In this document: positions 1 through 12,600 of the stretch, one piece after another | Position numbering within the stretch: position 1 is the stretch's first letter | How the letters are laid out: the number at the start of each line of letters is the position of its first letter | From: Phoenix dactylifera | Taxonomy: Eukaryota > Streptophyta > Magnoliopsida > Arecales > Arecaceae | NCBI RefSeq assembly: GCF_009389715.1 | Contig: NC_052397.1 | Coordinates: forward strand, 15,882,129 to 15,946,128 | Reading direction: 5' to 3' | DNA: 64,000 bases | Program-made: the position numbers and the translations under genes | The notes under the pieces: model-generated | Told to the model about the DNA's origin: nothing | The model's database searches: none | The model's input: the letters and a program-made list of their open reading frames with translations, nothing else

Positions 1-3000
1 ATCATGGATCAATACGTTGATATGGATGCCTGTGATACATGTATGTGTATGAATGGGACAGATCGGGAAAGATGGACCTGAGTGGTTTAGAGACACTTCT
101 GTTGCTATCAACTTTTTTATTTGTCGTCCAATAGATCTACATGTTTTAATGGATCAAAAGCTTGTGCTCAATAACAAAAAAAGATAAAGACTTTCTTACA
201 TTGAGAAGCCTTGAAAGGCATAGGAGTGCGCCTCTCATAGACGAATACCGAGTTGCGGAGTTTGCTGCGTGGGAGTATCAAATAAAGAGATGCTTAATTT
301 TATGTGAGTTTCGTTCTGCTTGAAACCTTCGTTTACGATATTTTTTTTCTTTTAAATTTTAAGCATTCTAATTATTGCTTAGCTAACGAGGAGGCAGATT
401 ATCACAAAAATGAGGGTCAACAAGTCTGCTCTAGCATTTTAAGGTGCACCAAATTTTAGGTATCAGCTGTCCCGAAGATTAGTGAAATCTAGTTGACTCT
501 ATGAACACCAAGAAATTCCCAAGTTGGAGCTATGGATTTTAAAATGCAAAGTTGCATGGAGAGGTACGGAGAGTTAAAGTTTATGTTGGTTGTTTCATGG
601 AAACAAATTTATAAAATTTATAGGTCTTTGGGTTAGGCAGGAGATGTATATACTAGTCGTTGCAGGACAGATGAAGATGGAGATAGAAGAAGAGGAGGGA
701 AGGGAAGAGAAGAAGAGAAAACAAAGGAAAAGCACAACTCAATGTTTTACATTCTTAAATATTAATAATTCAAACTATATTCTTAACTAATATATTAATG
801 GATTTATATAGACAATCTAGAATTTTAATAAAAGTCTGCATAGAAATAATATACTGAAATCCCTTATTAAATTGTAGTCCTAGAATCCACATAAAAATAA
901 TTTTTCTTACTTTTTATATTAACTTATCGGAAGTGTATCGTAATTTTTTATTAGAATTGGTTTCTAGTTCCTAACCAAGTGTACAAGAACTTTTTCTGCA
1001 CAAATAATAAAAATAAAGATCGAAAACATGCTAACTGCTCAAGAATCTTGTTCATCACATGTTGCGAAGTCTAAGAACCCTACCTATATTATCTAGCAAT
1101 TACAAATCTGCTCATCGTAAAGGCTGCAGACTTCGATAAGAAAATTAGTGCACAAGGGAGCTCTGCATTAAGCACCAACGACACACAGCTTAATGCCATT
1201 AGAGACTAAGACACTACTAAGCTAATTTTGTATAAAAAGTTTTTCTTTCAATCGGAATTTGCAACGCATACTTCGGATATAAAATTTTGCACCTCGCATG
1301 GCACAACAACTCCACTGTAGATGGTCCCTACATGTTGTTAGTTGAGAAAAAAATGAGACTATTGGGTGTCAAAAAGTGGATGCATGGACTATTTTTCCTG
1401 CCTATCCTAGTTGTTGGTGCCTTGGTGGTTTGGTACTAAATTATAAAACCAATAAGTATTAAAGGTTGGGACCATTCCTTTTTGTCCTTTCCGAAGTGGG
1501 ACTTTCATTCATTAAAGTATCTTTTTACATCTTAATGCTTAAGACTTCCAATCTAAACAAACATTAATTACTCAAATAATTGATCATATTATATTGATCA
1601 ATTAAGAAGCAAAGGTCGAATTGTCGTGGTTTGGGGACCATATGGCTCTGGAAGAGTGGCAAGAGGCCATATGAGGCCAGTTCATTATAAACAATGCTCA
1701 TGGTTGTAGAAAAAGTTTCTCACCAACATTAAAATCTCTCCACACCTGTACTACAGTATCAATGCTTTCCGACATAATTTTCCATCGAATGAAGACAAGT
1801 AGTACTTAAGAGTTTTGAGAAGGTATTTGCAACAGCCACAAGCTTTATGAAATTAGTTGATATGCAATAGCATTTACATAGCTTGATGGATAACTGCTGA
1901 AAGCATTTAAGTAGTAAGCCCACCTCAAGATGAGTACTCCCCTATTCCGACTTCCCTAGAGCCTCCAATAGCACAGCCGAGACAGCGACGGGTTCGATAC
2001 AAACTCGACAAACAACAATCTCTTCCCCAGCCTTCAAAGGAAGGGACAGACCAGGGCATAGAACCTGATTTTTTTGAGCACCAACTATACTGCAAGTAGC
2101 AGACTTTATGTGCCTAATATCCTACCCAGTTGCTCCAACCCTTGAGGTGAATGGGAAGGAAAATTATTCCAATCATTCACTAAAAACAAAAGAGATCCAA
2201 CCAAAGGGGATAAGGAAGAACCGAAGTTAGGAGAAGAGAAAAATGTGGAAATAAGATATACCAATCAGCTTTCTGGCCCTCCTAAAACTCTTCCTAGTCC
2301 TAGGATTGGACATTAGGGACAAGTCTTCAATTATGCAAAGAGCGAATCTCAGAACAGATTGGATGGAAGATGATTTCTGTAGAAAGATTCGAGCCTTTAA
2401 CTCTCACAGTTACTCCAATAAAGAAGCAATCACAAGCTGGTCCCATGCTAATCTAAAGGATCTTTAAACTCGTTTTATCTCCAGAAAGTCCAGAGAGAAC
2501 AAGTTAGCTGGGTGACCATTCAGCATGAGTAAAGATTCCAGGACGCTCCACAATTTTTCAGATAAAGGACAATGAAGGAGAAGAGCATGGTCAACCTCTG
2601 GCCATAAAAATTCCCTCGGAGATTTTATGCAAGGAAATAGCACAAATTTCCAGCCCACCATAACTTCCAACAGCACTCAACATGCATATGCTAGAACAAA
2701 CAAGATCCAATAACACAAAATGGCTCCAAGGGCATCACAACATTTAGATTTAAAGCACTAAGCTGACAGAGTTCAGTTTTGATGGTCGAGCGATCAGACA
2801 TACAGGATTGACATTGGAACAAAGGCAACAACTCGGGGGTCCAAGCTGTAAGTGGCATAAGAAAAAAATCTCAGATCCCTATGAGGGCAGAAGGCTTCAT
2901 CTGGCCTTGCAGGACCTGATTAGAAAAGGTACCAGGGATCAGGACAGCTCAACTACGAAGGGTAGCCCCTTGGCCTTACCATCACATTGGCAAGACAGGC

Positions 3001-3650
3001 AAGAGATCGCAGGTACAGAACTACGTAACAAACTGACACTGCTAATAAGGCAAGACAGCTTCTTGTGTTACCACAGGCCATCTCCTGACTATTTTATATT
3101 CATGGGGCACCTGCATGCTAGAACCTATAACAGGGAATTGAACTGTTGAGGTAAAGAGCAGACTGGACACATCAAGTTGTATTTCAAACCCCTAAATCTC
3201 GACCCGCATCACAATAATAATAGCTAATGTGTTCATATGATATTTTATAAGGGATAATACAAAAAACATACATGCTTGCTTTAAAAACTAGCAACACCAG
3301 AAACAACTAGAAACATTTGTCTGCAGGTAGATTAGTAGGTCACTGGCATCTAAAATCAATTCCATCCAAATCCAACCCCACAAGATGATGCAAGCTTCAT
3401 ATGTTTGTATTTGCAATTATGTTAACAAAGCTACATTAGAAACACCAGGTATCTCACCATATTTCTTACACAGGTTAAGCTAGGCAAAATCCTAGAGTCT
3501 GTCATAAATATACAAGATGCAAGAAAAATTGTAAGGCCACCAGCATGACAAACACTGCAAAATTCTACACTGGAATGCACAGACATGGATTACCAGAAGA
3601 CTAATTTAAGGAACAAGGATGAGTTAAATACCATTTACACGCACCCTTCT
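1..3650. other. Gene-poor region downstream of the DEK gene
   Basis: I recognise no host gene here. The sequence is AT-rich with short random ORFs. Two stretches look like former coding sequence. One is a 62-codon open frame without an ATG at 1911-2098 (plus), rich in Pro, Gln and Arg. The other is a LINE zinc-finger-like scrap at 2464-2676 (minus). The 3' UTR of the DEK gene should lie just below 3659, but I could not identify its end. Confidence 0.5.
2464..2676 (-). mobile_element. Degenerate LINE fragment (zf-RVT-like)
   Basis: The minus-strand frame contains DHALLLHCPLSEKLW. This resembles the zinc-binding segment found after the reverse transcriptase in plant non-LTR retrotransposons, where a D/E-H-L-x-x-H-C-P core is followed by a tryptophan. 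No reverse transcriptase core is recognisable nearby, so this is a remnant. The assignment rests on one short motif. Confidence 0.4.
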
Positions 3651-3658
3651 TGTCGCAA

Positions 3659-6600
3659 TCAAGCTTCAACATCTTCGCTCACAGTTTCTGGTTTTCCATC
3701 CTCATCGGCTGCTCCATCTTCTTCAACGTCTTCATTCTCTTCAGCCTCATCAGCTAGCTTGGTCAGCTCTTCTTGGATCATTAGCTTTATAGATTTTTTT
3801 CTTGGTGTCAGATCCATGCTATAATGTTTAGCTGAAGGAGGTGAGTTCCAATGAGCAAATAGCAAAATTCGAGCAGAAAATTGATATTAAAATCACTATG
3901 AGAAAGGCATACCAAGTTCTTTAAGAATATCAGTAAAGGTGGCCTGAGATACAAAAATACAAACCAGAACAGAGTCAATATCATAAATCAAATATGAGAT
4001 AATCAAGTTAAGGAACATAAACAAGGTATAACAAATGAGCCTCCCTCCGTTGAAGACAACACAGCATAACATGTAGTTTGTGTTGCATTATAGAAACAGC
4101 AACCTGATAATATCTGGTGGCTGTTGATGACAGACAATGCAGCTACAAAATAACTTTAAAGCATCATAAACAACCTGTCACCATACTGCAGGCAGGCTGG
4201 AAAGGAAGCAGCCAAGAGTTTGATGCCCTTCAAGATTTGCATTGATAGACAACTCTAGAACTACATGTACAACTGCACTTAAGAGAATTCTCTAAATTTC
4301 ATGAATATTTAATAGCGTAGCTCACCGTATTAAAATCAGCTTCCTTCAAAATATCACAGATAGTCTTCCTCAATTCCTCCTTGCTAGGTGAAGATTCCTT
4401 GGCAACTGATTTAGCCCTACCTTTAGCCACCTTTTTGCCTTGCACAAGTAATAAAAGAGTTTCAGAACAGAGGTTTAAAACTTTAAAGTTTAAATAGTGT
4501 TCTGCATTCAACTTAATCTTCTGGAACATTCTAAGGAGACTTCTTCCTATATTCTTTCTTTACAAGTGGAAAATAATGGAAAGCTGTTTCCCCAAATACA
4601 GTATTTCCTGGTTTCCCACATCTTTTGTTGCTTCATGATGTTGCAGGCTGGTATCTTGCTCTATTGCAGGCATGCACGTACACTGAAACTCCTGAAGATC
4701 TTCAGGAAACATGAGATACATGCACGTTCAGCCATAAGTATGACAGGTTAAGAATGGACAATAGCCACGACCTCGGAAACAGGAATAGAAGGCTATGCAT
4801 GATATAAAATCGGGAAAGGAATGGTTTAAGATTACCCTCAATAAGAAAATGAGAATGGCATAAACATTCATGAGGAACAGAAACCGAAGACACAAGAAAG
4901 AACTGGGAACCAATAAAGAAAACGGTTATCAGCGAGTTAGCTATTTCACATGTATATTTAATCAAATTGCCGATGTGCCTCCATTGTTATCCTGGCACAC
5001 CATGATACAATTCCCATAAGCTTTGCATCTGGGGAGCAGTATCAAATGTGTTGGCGGACAGGTTTCTTAGGAAATGTTTGGGTGCATAGGAAATTTTCTC
5101 CTGCTTGTTGTAGTTGGGATACTGTTCAAATATATACAAGCCATTTGCTTCAGTAATAAACAAATTACATATGAAGAATGACATAGAAGTGTAACTGCTA
5201 ATTTAGAAATATTAGGCATCCAAGATGTGGGGACCTGTGCAGGCATATGTTTAATCTCACGTAGGTTATTCATTGGGTAGATCTTGGGCACTTATACAGG
5301 ATCAAGAAACTCAATATCTTTCGGCTAGTCATGTTGGGTGAGATCTTGAGCTATGACAAATAGTATCAAAGTGGACCCGACCCATGACCTATGTGGACTA
5401 GGGGATACTGCAACACAAGCTCATAGGGGCTGACCACAGGCCGATCGTTGTGCTTGTAATTAGATTTGAATGAATTTGAACCCTTAGCCTGGTAAGGACG
5501 TCAGGGCTTAAATGAGGAGAGTATGTGACGACCCATGTAGGCATGTGTTTAATCCCACATTACCTAAGCACCGAGTAGATTTTGGATACTTATACAAGGT
5601 CAAAAAATTCAAATAATACATTCTGGCTAGCCTTTTTGGATAAAGTCGAATTGTTATAAACTATGTGAGGAACCGTGCAGGTGTGTTTAGTCCCATATCA
5701 GGTTTTTTTTTTTTTTTTGCTAAAGCATCCCATATCGGTTATTCGCTGACTAGATCTTGAGTGCTTATACAGGACCAAGAAACTCAAATAATACTTTTCA
5801 GCTAGTTATTTTAGGTGAGAACCTAGGTTATGACAAATGGTATCAGAACGAACTCAGCCCATGGCCTATATAGACTAGGAGATACTGTAGCACAGGTTCA
5901 TTGCGGCTAACCATAAACCAATCGTTATGCTTGTGATTAGATTTGAACGCTTAGCCTGACGAGGACGTCAGTGCTTCAATAGAGAAAGTGTCAGGATCCG
6001 TGCGGACGTGCGTTTAGTCCCATATCAGCTATGCACTAGGTAGTTTTTGGATACTTATACAAGGTCAAAAAAAATCCAAATAATACCTTCTGGCTTGCCT
6101 TTTTGGATAAATTTTTGGGTTGTGACAAATGGTATCAAAGTAACTCCGACCCATAAGCCATGTGACTAGGGGGACATTGTAGCACGAGTACATGAGAAAG
6201 TCAGAGCTTAAACAGAAGGAGTACATGAGGACTCGTGCGGGCGTGTGTTTAGTCGCACATCAGTTATTCGCTAAGCAGATCTTTGGTACTTATACAAGAC
6301 CAAGGAACTTAAATAATATCTTCCCGCTAGTCATTTTGGGTGAGATATTAGGTTGCGACACATAAGCCAAGTTTGAAATAGTTGCGACAAGGCTCGATGG
6401 TTTTGGCTATGGTTAGGGTGACACTCAAAAATCATCTCCAGACTATTAATCTATATGCATGACTCATTTTATGTGAAGGCTGTGGTTTCATACATACAAG
6501 GTATTCCATAATATTTGCCTATACCCTCTAGAGGTGAAATGACCAGTTCACCCATTAGCATGCTCACATGGAATTAGAAATGCAAGAGGGCGTTGTAGTT

Positions 6601-9600
6601 ATGTAACTTTGCATTATGATTCCATTTAGTTCTTTGAAGCATTTGAAATACTAGCTACATGACAAATACCCTTTGGCCCTCTAGGTTTTTACCATTTCAT
6701 GTGAATAAAGCCAACGGGCATACAGCTGCCTCAACAACTACCAAGAGCCAAATAACACCTAAGAAATCCATGCAACACCTGCAATATCCAGCCCTTTTAC
6801 CATTAGTTGCCAGAATCAGGGATGGATAAAGTTGCAGATCAGTGAAGAGGATATTCCAAAAATGTTTTAAGTATGGAAGCACTTGAGAAACAAGTGCAGC
6901 TTCTATATGAAGTAGCTATGCTACCCTAGGCAAAAGGTTCCTGCTACTATGCTTCTACTCACCAAAGCTATTTCTTTTACACTTTTGTTGAGTTCATATT
7001 TTAACCTGGAAGGCACGAAGGACATCTAAAAGTCCTAGCAAAATCTACATTCACAAAATTTAGTGCAGGCATTACATTTCTGCTACAAGATAATAAGCAA
7101 AGTTCACATAGTATCACAGGCATACCGGTAGCTTTCTCCTTGTGATCTGATTTAGGAGTTGATTTCTTCTCAGGCACATCAACATTTTTCTTCTTCCTTG
7201 GAAGGACCTTTGCACCCACATCATTGGTGTCCTCAGTTTTTGAGTGTTTCAAAGATGATTTAGTAGGGCTCTTTGTGGGTGTTGGAAGAGGGCCTTTTTT
7301 GTGGCTAGTTACCACCTTCGACTTCTTTGTACCAGCAGAGCCACCTCTTTTAGAAGATTTCCTCCGATTATGTTTGCTTTTGCCAGAGTAATCATCATCA
7401 TCATCATCTTCAACTTCTTCAGATTCAATTTCTTCACTCTCGGAATGCTTAAGTGCAACATTGTCCTTAGGAACACCATTTTCCTCATCTTCCTGTTCTT
7501 CTTCCTCTTCCTTTTCACGCACACTTTTCCCTTTTGATTTCGGAGAGTCTTCAGTCTTGGATATTCCCTGCAATAATAAGTGGTCATAAAAGTTAATATG
7601 GAAGAGCTCATAGATAAACCTTTAATTACGTACATGTGCAGGTGGGCTGGGACTGAGGTTTCTTGGCTAGTCTGGAAATTATATCATGATTACTGCAAAT
7701 GCAGGCATGAATAGTTCGAACATAAACAGAACATATTCATTGCAGACAGGAGGGCATACATAAAAAAAAAAACGGAGAGAAGAATATTAAAGAAAAAAAG
7801 AAAAAGAGAATGGTTTAATGTGTTCTATCATTTATAGAAGAGGATGCTCACCCTCCTTGGCCGCTTCCCAGGAATGCCTTCTGAGCTCCTTGACGCAATT
7901 CCTCTAGCCACACTCTTACGCTTTCTCAACTTTGTTGATTGCTAGGAAAAGAGAAAGACACTAAGACCATTAAACAGAGAACAAATTTTTTGAATCTGAA
8001 AAGGTTACTAGAAAATAAGTATTTGTAAATAACATATTCACAGTTGCACTTGAATTTCAAGGCAAGAAGTGGAAGAAAGGAAGATAAGAAACCCCTTAAC
8101 GGTGAATCAAATGCCAGATGTAAGCACTTGTAAATAATATAGTAAAAGAAAAAAGGATCTCAAACTTTGAGACAAACCTGCTCCTTTTCAGCAAGTACAT
8201 TATCTGTGGTAGCATGAGGCGCCACCATAAAGTCCATTAGTTTTGCCACTAGTTCCTCCTGCATACATATCTCAAACTCACCATTAAGTTGTCATGATCC
8301 GACTCGAACTAAGCTTGAATAGTTGTTTAGATGCTACAAAGTTAAAAGAATGACGCACACCAACCTTCCTTGTATTAGTTTTTGAAACAGGTAAATCAAA
8401 CAAATCGCAGAGATCCACCAATGTATCTTTGACACATTTATCAAGCTTGTCCTTCACCTTAGTTTTCTGCTTTTCCTGTAGGCAAGTTAAATCTAAATTG
8501 TTGATCAAGAATGAGGTAAAAGAAGGCACATAAGGAGAAGAAAAATCTTTATAAGACGAAATCTGTTTACTGAGTCCTCAAGAGGGTCAAAGAATTGCTT
8601 ACCTCATCCCCATGCCACATGAATCCAGAAAATTGGAGGATGTGATTTTTGAAATCGGCTACCTGAAAATTAGCAAGGCAACAGTTATCTATCAGCAAGA
8701 TAAGGGGTGGGAGAAAATTTGCAACATAACAATTATATCACAATTAAAAAGGACAATAACGCTGCAATAATAATCTGAAGCAATAAACAACAGAAAAACA
8801 ACTCATGGAATGTGGTCATTTAGGGAAGAATCCACAAAGGTGATGAGAATATAAGCATGATCATGAAAGGATAACTGGAGAAGCTAGATAAAAGAACAAA
8901 GATTATGATGTGCCCAATATGAAAATAGGTGATACAGAAGTTCTTGATATGAAAAAAAATTCTAAATCCAGAAAGGTTGATACAAGGGGTATACAATTAT
9001 AGATGTAATATGCACATGGAATATTCATCACATGAAGTGTCCTAGAATTACATTACACTTGGGCGTCAAACACTACAAAATGGAAGGAATGCCAACCAAA
9101 TCAAACACAACAAGATAAATTAGAAGGAAATTAGAGAAAGAGAAAAAAGGGGTGCATGAAATATGCAAATAGGGGAATTGAGCTTTATTCTTAACATTCA
9201 AAAATTATTTTAAGTATTACCAAAAAATATTTTTAAGTAATTAGTTACAATCCAATGGCCATAAAAGGAACCAAGTCTGCATCGGCATGTACCGGACAGC
9301 AACACTTGTTTGATGGATATTATCCGCATCAAAAGTTGGAGATCCGCATGCATGACAGATGGTCTTCTCTATTTGTGCCCATGCCCCCCCCCCCCCCCAA
9401 AAAAAAAAAAAAAAAACCACCACCAAAAAAAAAAAATGCATGTTAAGCTCTTCTAGCTTCTCCTCAATCCCCTTGACTTCTTAGTAATTGTGGCAGAATG
9501 CCTGATGGATTCAATAACCCAAAATTAACCAAACCTATCTTCATAGTATTTCTCTCTTACTTGGCTTATTTTTACATGGATTCATGTCCATGTTCTCTCA

Positions 9601-12600
9601 TTACTATGCAGTGCAACTATTGTTGCATCCCCAACTTGACTTGACTTCCATTTTTCTTTCTTGTTACTAACTAGCATCCCAATGCTAGACCTATAAGTGT
9701 TTAGGTTTCAACCATATAAAGATAACATCATTTAACACAATTTTATATTCTTACCTTTTAACATAGACAAATATTGTTCCATATACCAAATATTTAGGTG
9801 CCAATATGTAGCATGATGGCCATGCATAATCATAGTACTGAGCAAGGTCGGCGGAACTATTTCAGACCGGACGGTTCCGGCCATTCCAAGTTGTACCGGT
9901 GGCTCACCGATACAGTTCCGACAACGGAAACGAGAACTGTTGCCAGAGCCGGAGAAGGAAAAGAAAAGAGAGCGCCAGCAGGGGGAGAGAGGGAGAGGGA
10001 GAGGTCGGGACGCCGATGGAGGCCGCAGCAGGCGAGGGGAACCGGCCGCGGCACGTGGCCTCCACCAGCCTCCCTCCCTCTCTCCCCCTTTTCTCTCTAT
10101 CTCTTTTTATCTCTCCCATGGTACCGTGCTCTTTGTTGGTACAGGCCCGACACGGCCCGTACCGACTCATGCCGCCGAGGAACCAATATGGTGCCTGGTA
10201 CCGCTTCCTCCGACCTTGGTACTGTATATATGTATTGTTATGTTGTGCATATGGTTCTAAGCTGATGCACATTGTTGACAAAAACCAACTCAGATCCATG
10301 CCTTTTGTTTTGGGCCTCGGACCGTGATTGGGCATGTAACTAGCATAAAATAGATCAGCATTGTATGGCACCATACTGTAGCATGCTAACCATGACCAGC
10401 ATGGGCCCAATAAATAATACTTTAATCTTTGCAATGCCCATGATTATAATAAACCCCTCGCCCCAGCACTCCTTTTCATGTGGTTTAAACACCAAAAATA
10501 GATGTTTAGTGTCACAAATTTGTCAGGAAGCAAGCAGGCACCCAGCTATCAGCTCTTTTCCCCTCCTTTTCCCTTTTTTTTTTGGTTTCTTTTTTTTACT
10601 TTTTTTTGTGTGTGTTTTTTGTTGGGGGGAGGGGGGGGGGTGCGGTTCCCCAACCATATAACCTAGCTTTACCTATCTCCAACTAGAAAGCTAATCTGGA
10701 GTCAGTTCTCTTTTCCACCTTGGGTATCCTATATCTCTGCATCAAACTGTAATAAGCAAATATAAGCGCTTCAAGTGTACTTCCTCTCTTGCCTTAAGAA
10801 CTTTAGCTTTGACACTATTCATAATTGAAAACTTACATAAGAAACATAATAGGAATGCACATCCCTTTGCGTGCTTTTATTACTGGAGAAACAAAATAGT
10901 TAAATCAACAGGTTAGGTGAAATGGATGCAAGGGAATGAAGAAGAAAGAGCAGGAATATATGGAAAACAGCTCAAGAAAAACCTCATTTAATACTTACAA
11001 GCAGAGCAGCAGAAATAGCTAGCTTAAAATAAACTTAGAATAGCTAATAGTTAAGGGTATTGGAACTAGCCCTACAATAATGTCACTGCCAGAAGCACAA
11101 ATTATCAGATAATAACTTACTAACTTACCAGACAAAGTAGAGAGCTCAATAAAAAAAACTAACTTACTAATAGTAAGAATAACTTACTTACTGCAAACTT
11201 CATTAATAGCAAAATCTATGGACTCCCTAAAGTTCAACTTTAATATGAATCTAGGTATCAAAAACATTAAAAACAAAAAAGGAATCGATTCCGTGAAAGA
11301 TGGGATCAGCAAACAAAGTGCAACAAGTCAATCAAAAAGTGAACCCAAGGGACGATTAGCAGTTTACACAATATATTGAATCACCTTTCCTTGCCTTCCA
11401 CCAAAAAGGGTCTGATGAAGATATTTAAGATCAGCAGGCTTCTTTTTTGCTAACTTGTAAGCCACTGAAATCAATACATAACAAGTTTAAAATAAAAAAT
11501 ATATAGAATTTTTTTGGCATCGAAAATTATAGAAATAAAGATAAAGAACATGAGTATGCAGTCAGAACAGAGATAAAATAAATGTAACAGAAAAGGATTC
11601 ACCATATCAAGCAGAAAGCAAGCACAATGTGTCAAGTAGAAACAAAACTTGCCAACTCAAAGTTCCATTTGGCAACTTTTATTTTGGGTAGATGATGTTG
11701 GAGTACAAAACAAGATATGTCAAAAGGAGATACTTAATGTAACTTGTTGGTATTCAAAACAATAAGCAAACTTTGGGCACTATATTTCACCTTAAATCTA
11801 CAAAAGTATTTTACAAAATAAAAGTGGAAAAAGGATTACATCAGTCATCCCTTCTATTTGGCTGTATATACGTTATAAAGATTAACAAAAATACCTGAAA
11901 CTCATGACATCAGCAATCCGCAAATCTTAGCCACCATCAGGGGCATTGGTGTAATGGTGTTGGATACAGGTCTAACTGTCTAAGGCTTTTAAATTCTCAT
12001 AAAAAAACACCTCAATAACAGGACCACGGGAATAGATATAGTAATATTCATAAGCTTGTATCAGCAACCATGCTAGTACAAAGAATGAATATGCAAAAGA
12101 AAAAAAATGTCTGTAATATTGTATCGCATGGAAAGCACAGGTAACATGGTGCACAACAGATCAAACCTTTGGATAGTTCAATGCATGTGCTAATGAGGCA
12201 AGGAAATAGTCAGGGCCGATCAAGGCACAAAACCACATCTACAAACAGGTCAGTTAGGTCAAAAATTTTAACCTGTTTAGTCAGACACTTCAGCTTCGCT
12301 TTGATTTCAAATATACTCGAAAATCATAAGAATTCTATTTTACATACACCAGCACATACCTAACAAAATGCTGCCATCAAAATAAGTTGGCCCTCAAGGT
12401 GATTAATGAGACCAAGACAAAGCCTGGCACGTCGAATGAGGTCACTTTAGAGTTGTAATCAAGTCATAATCACGTTGCAAAATTTCCGACTTCTAAGTGC
12501 TGGCCAAATTCCTATGTAAAGGATTATGATATTAACAGGTCCTCAAATTAAAGTCTGGATGCACAACCGATCGTGCATCATCACCTTTTATGTCATGCAG

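Noticed and set aside
9798-10434. Overlapping 106-176 aa ORFs near 10 kb
   Set aside because: They are spread over both strands and across the MITE edges. They arise from its purine- and GC-rich interior.
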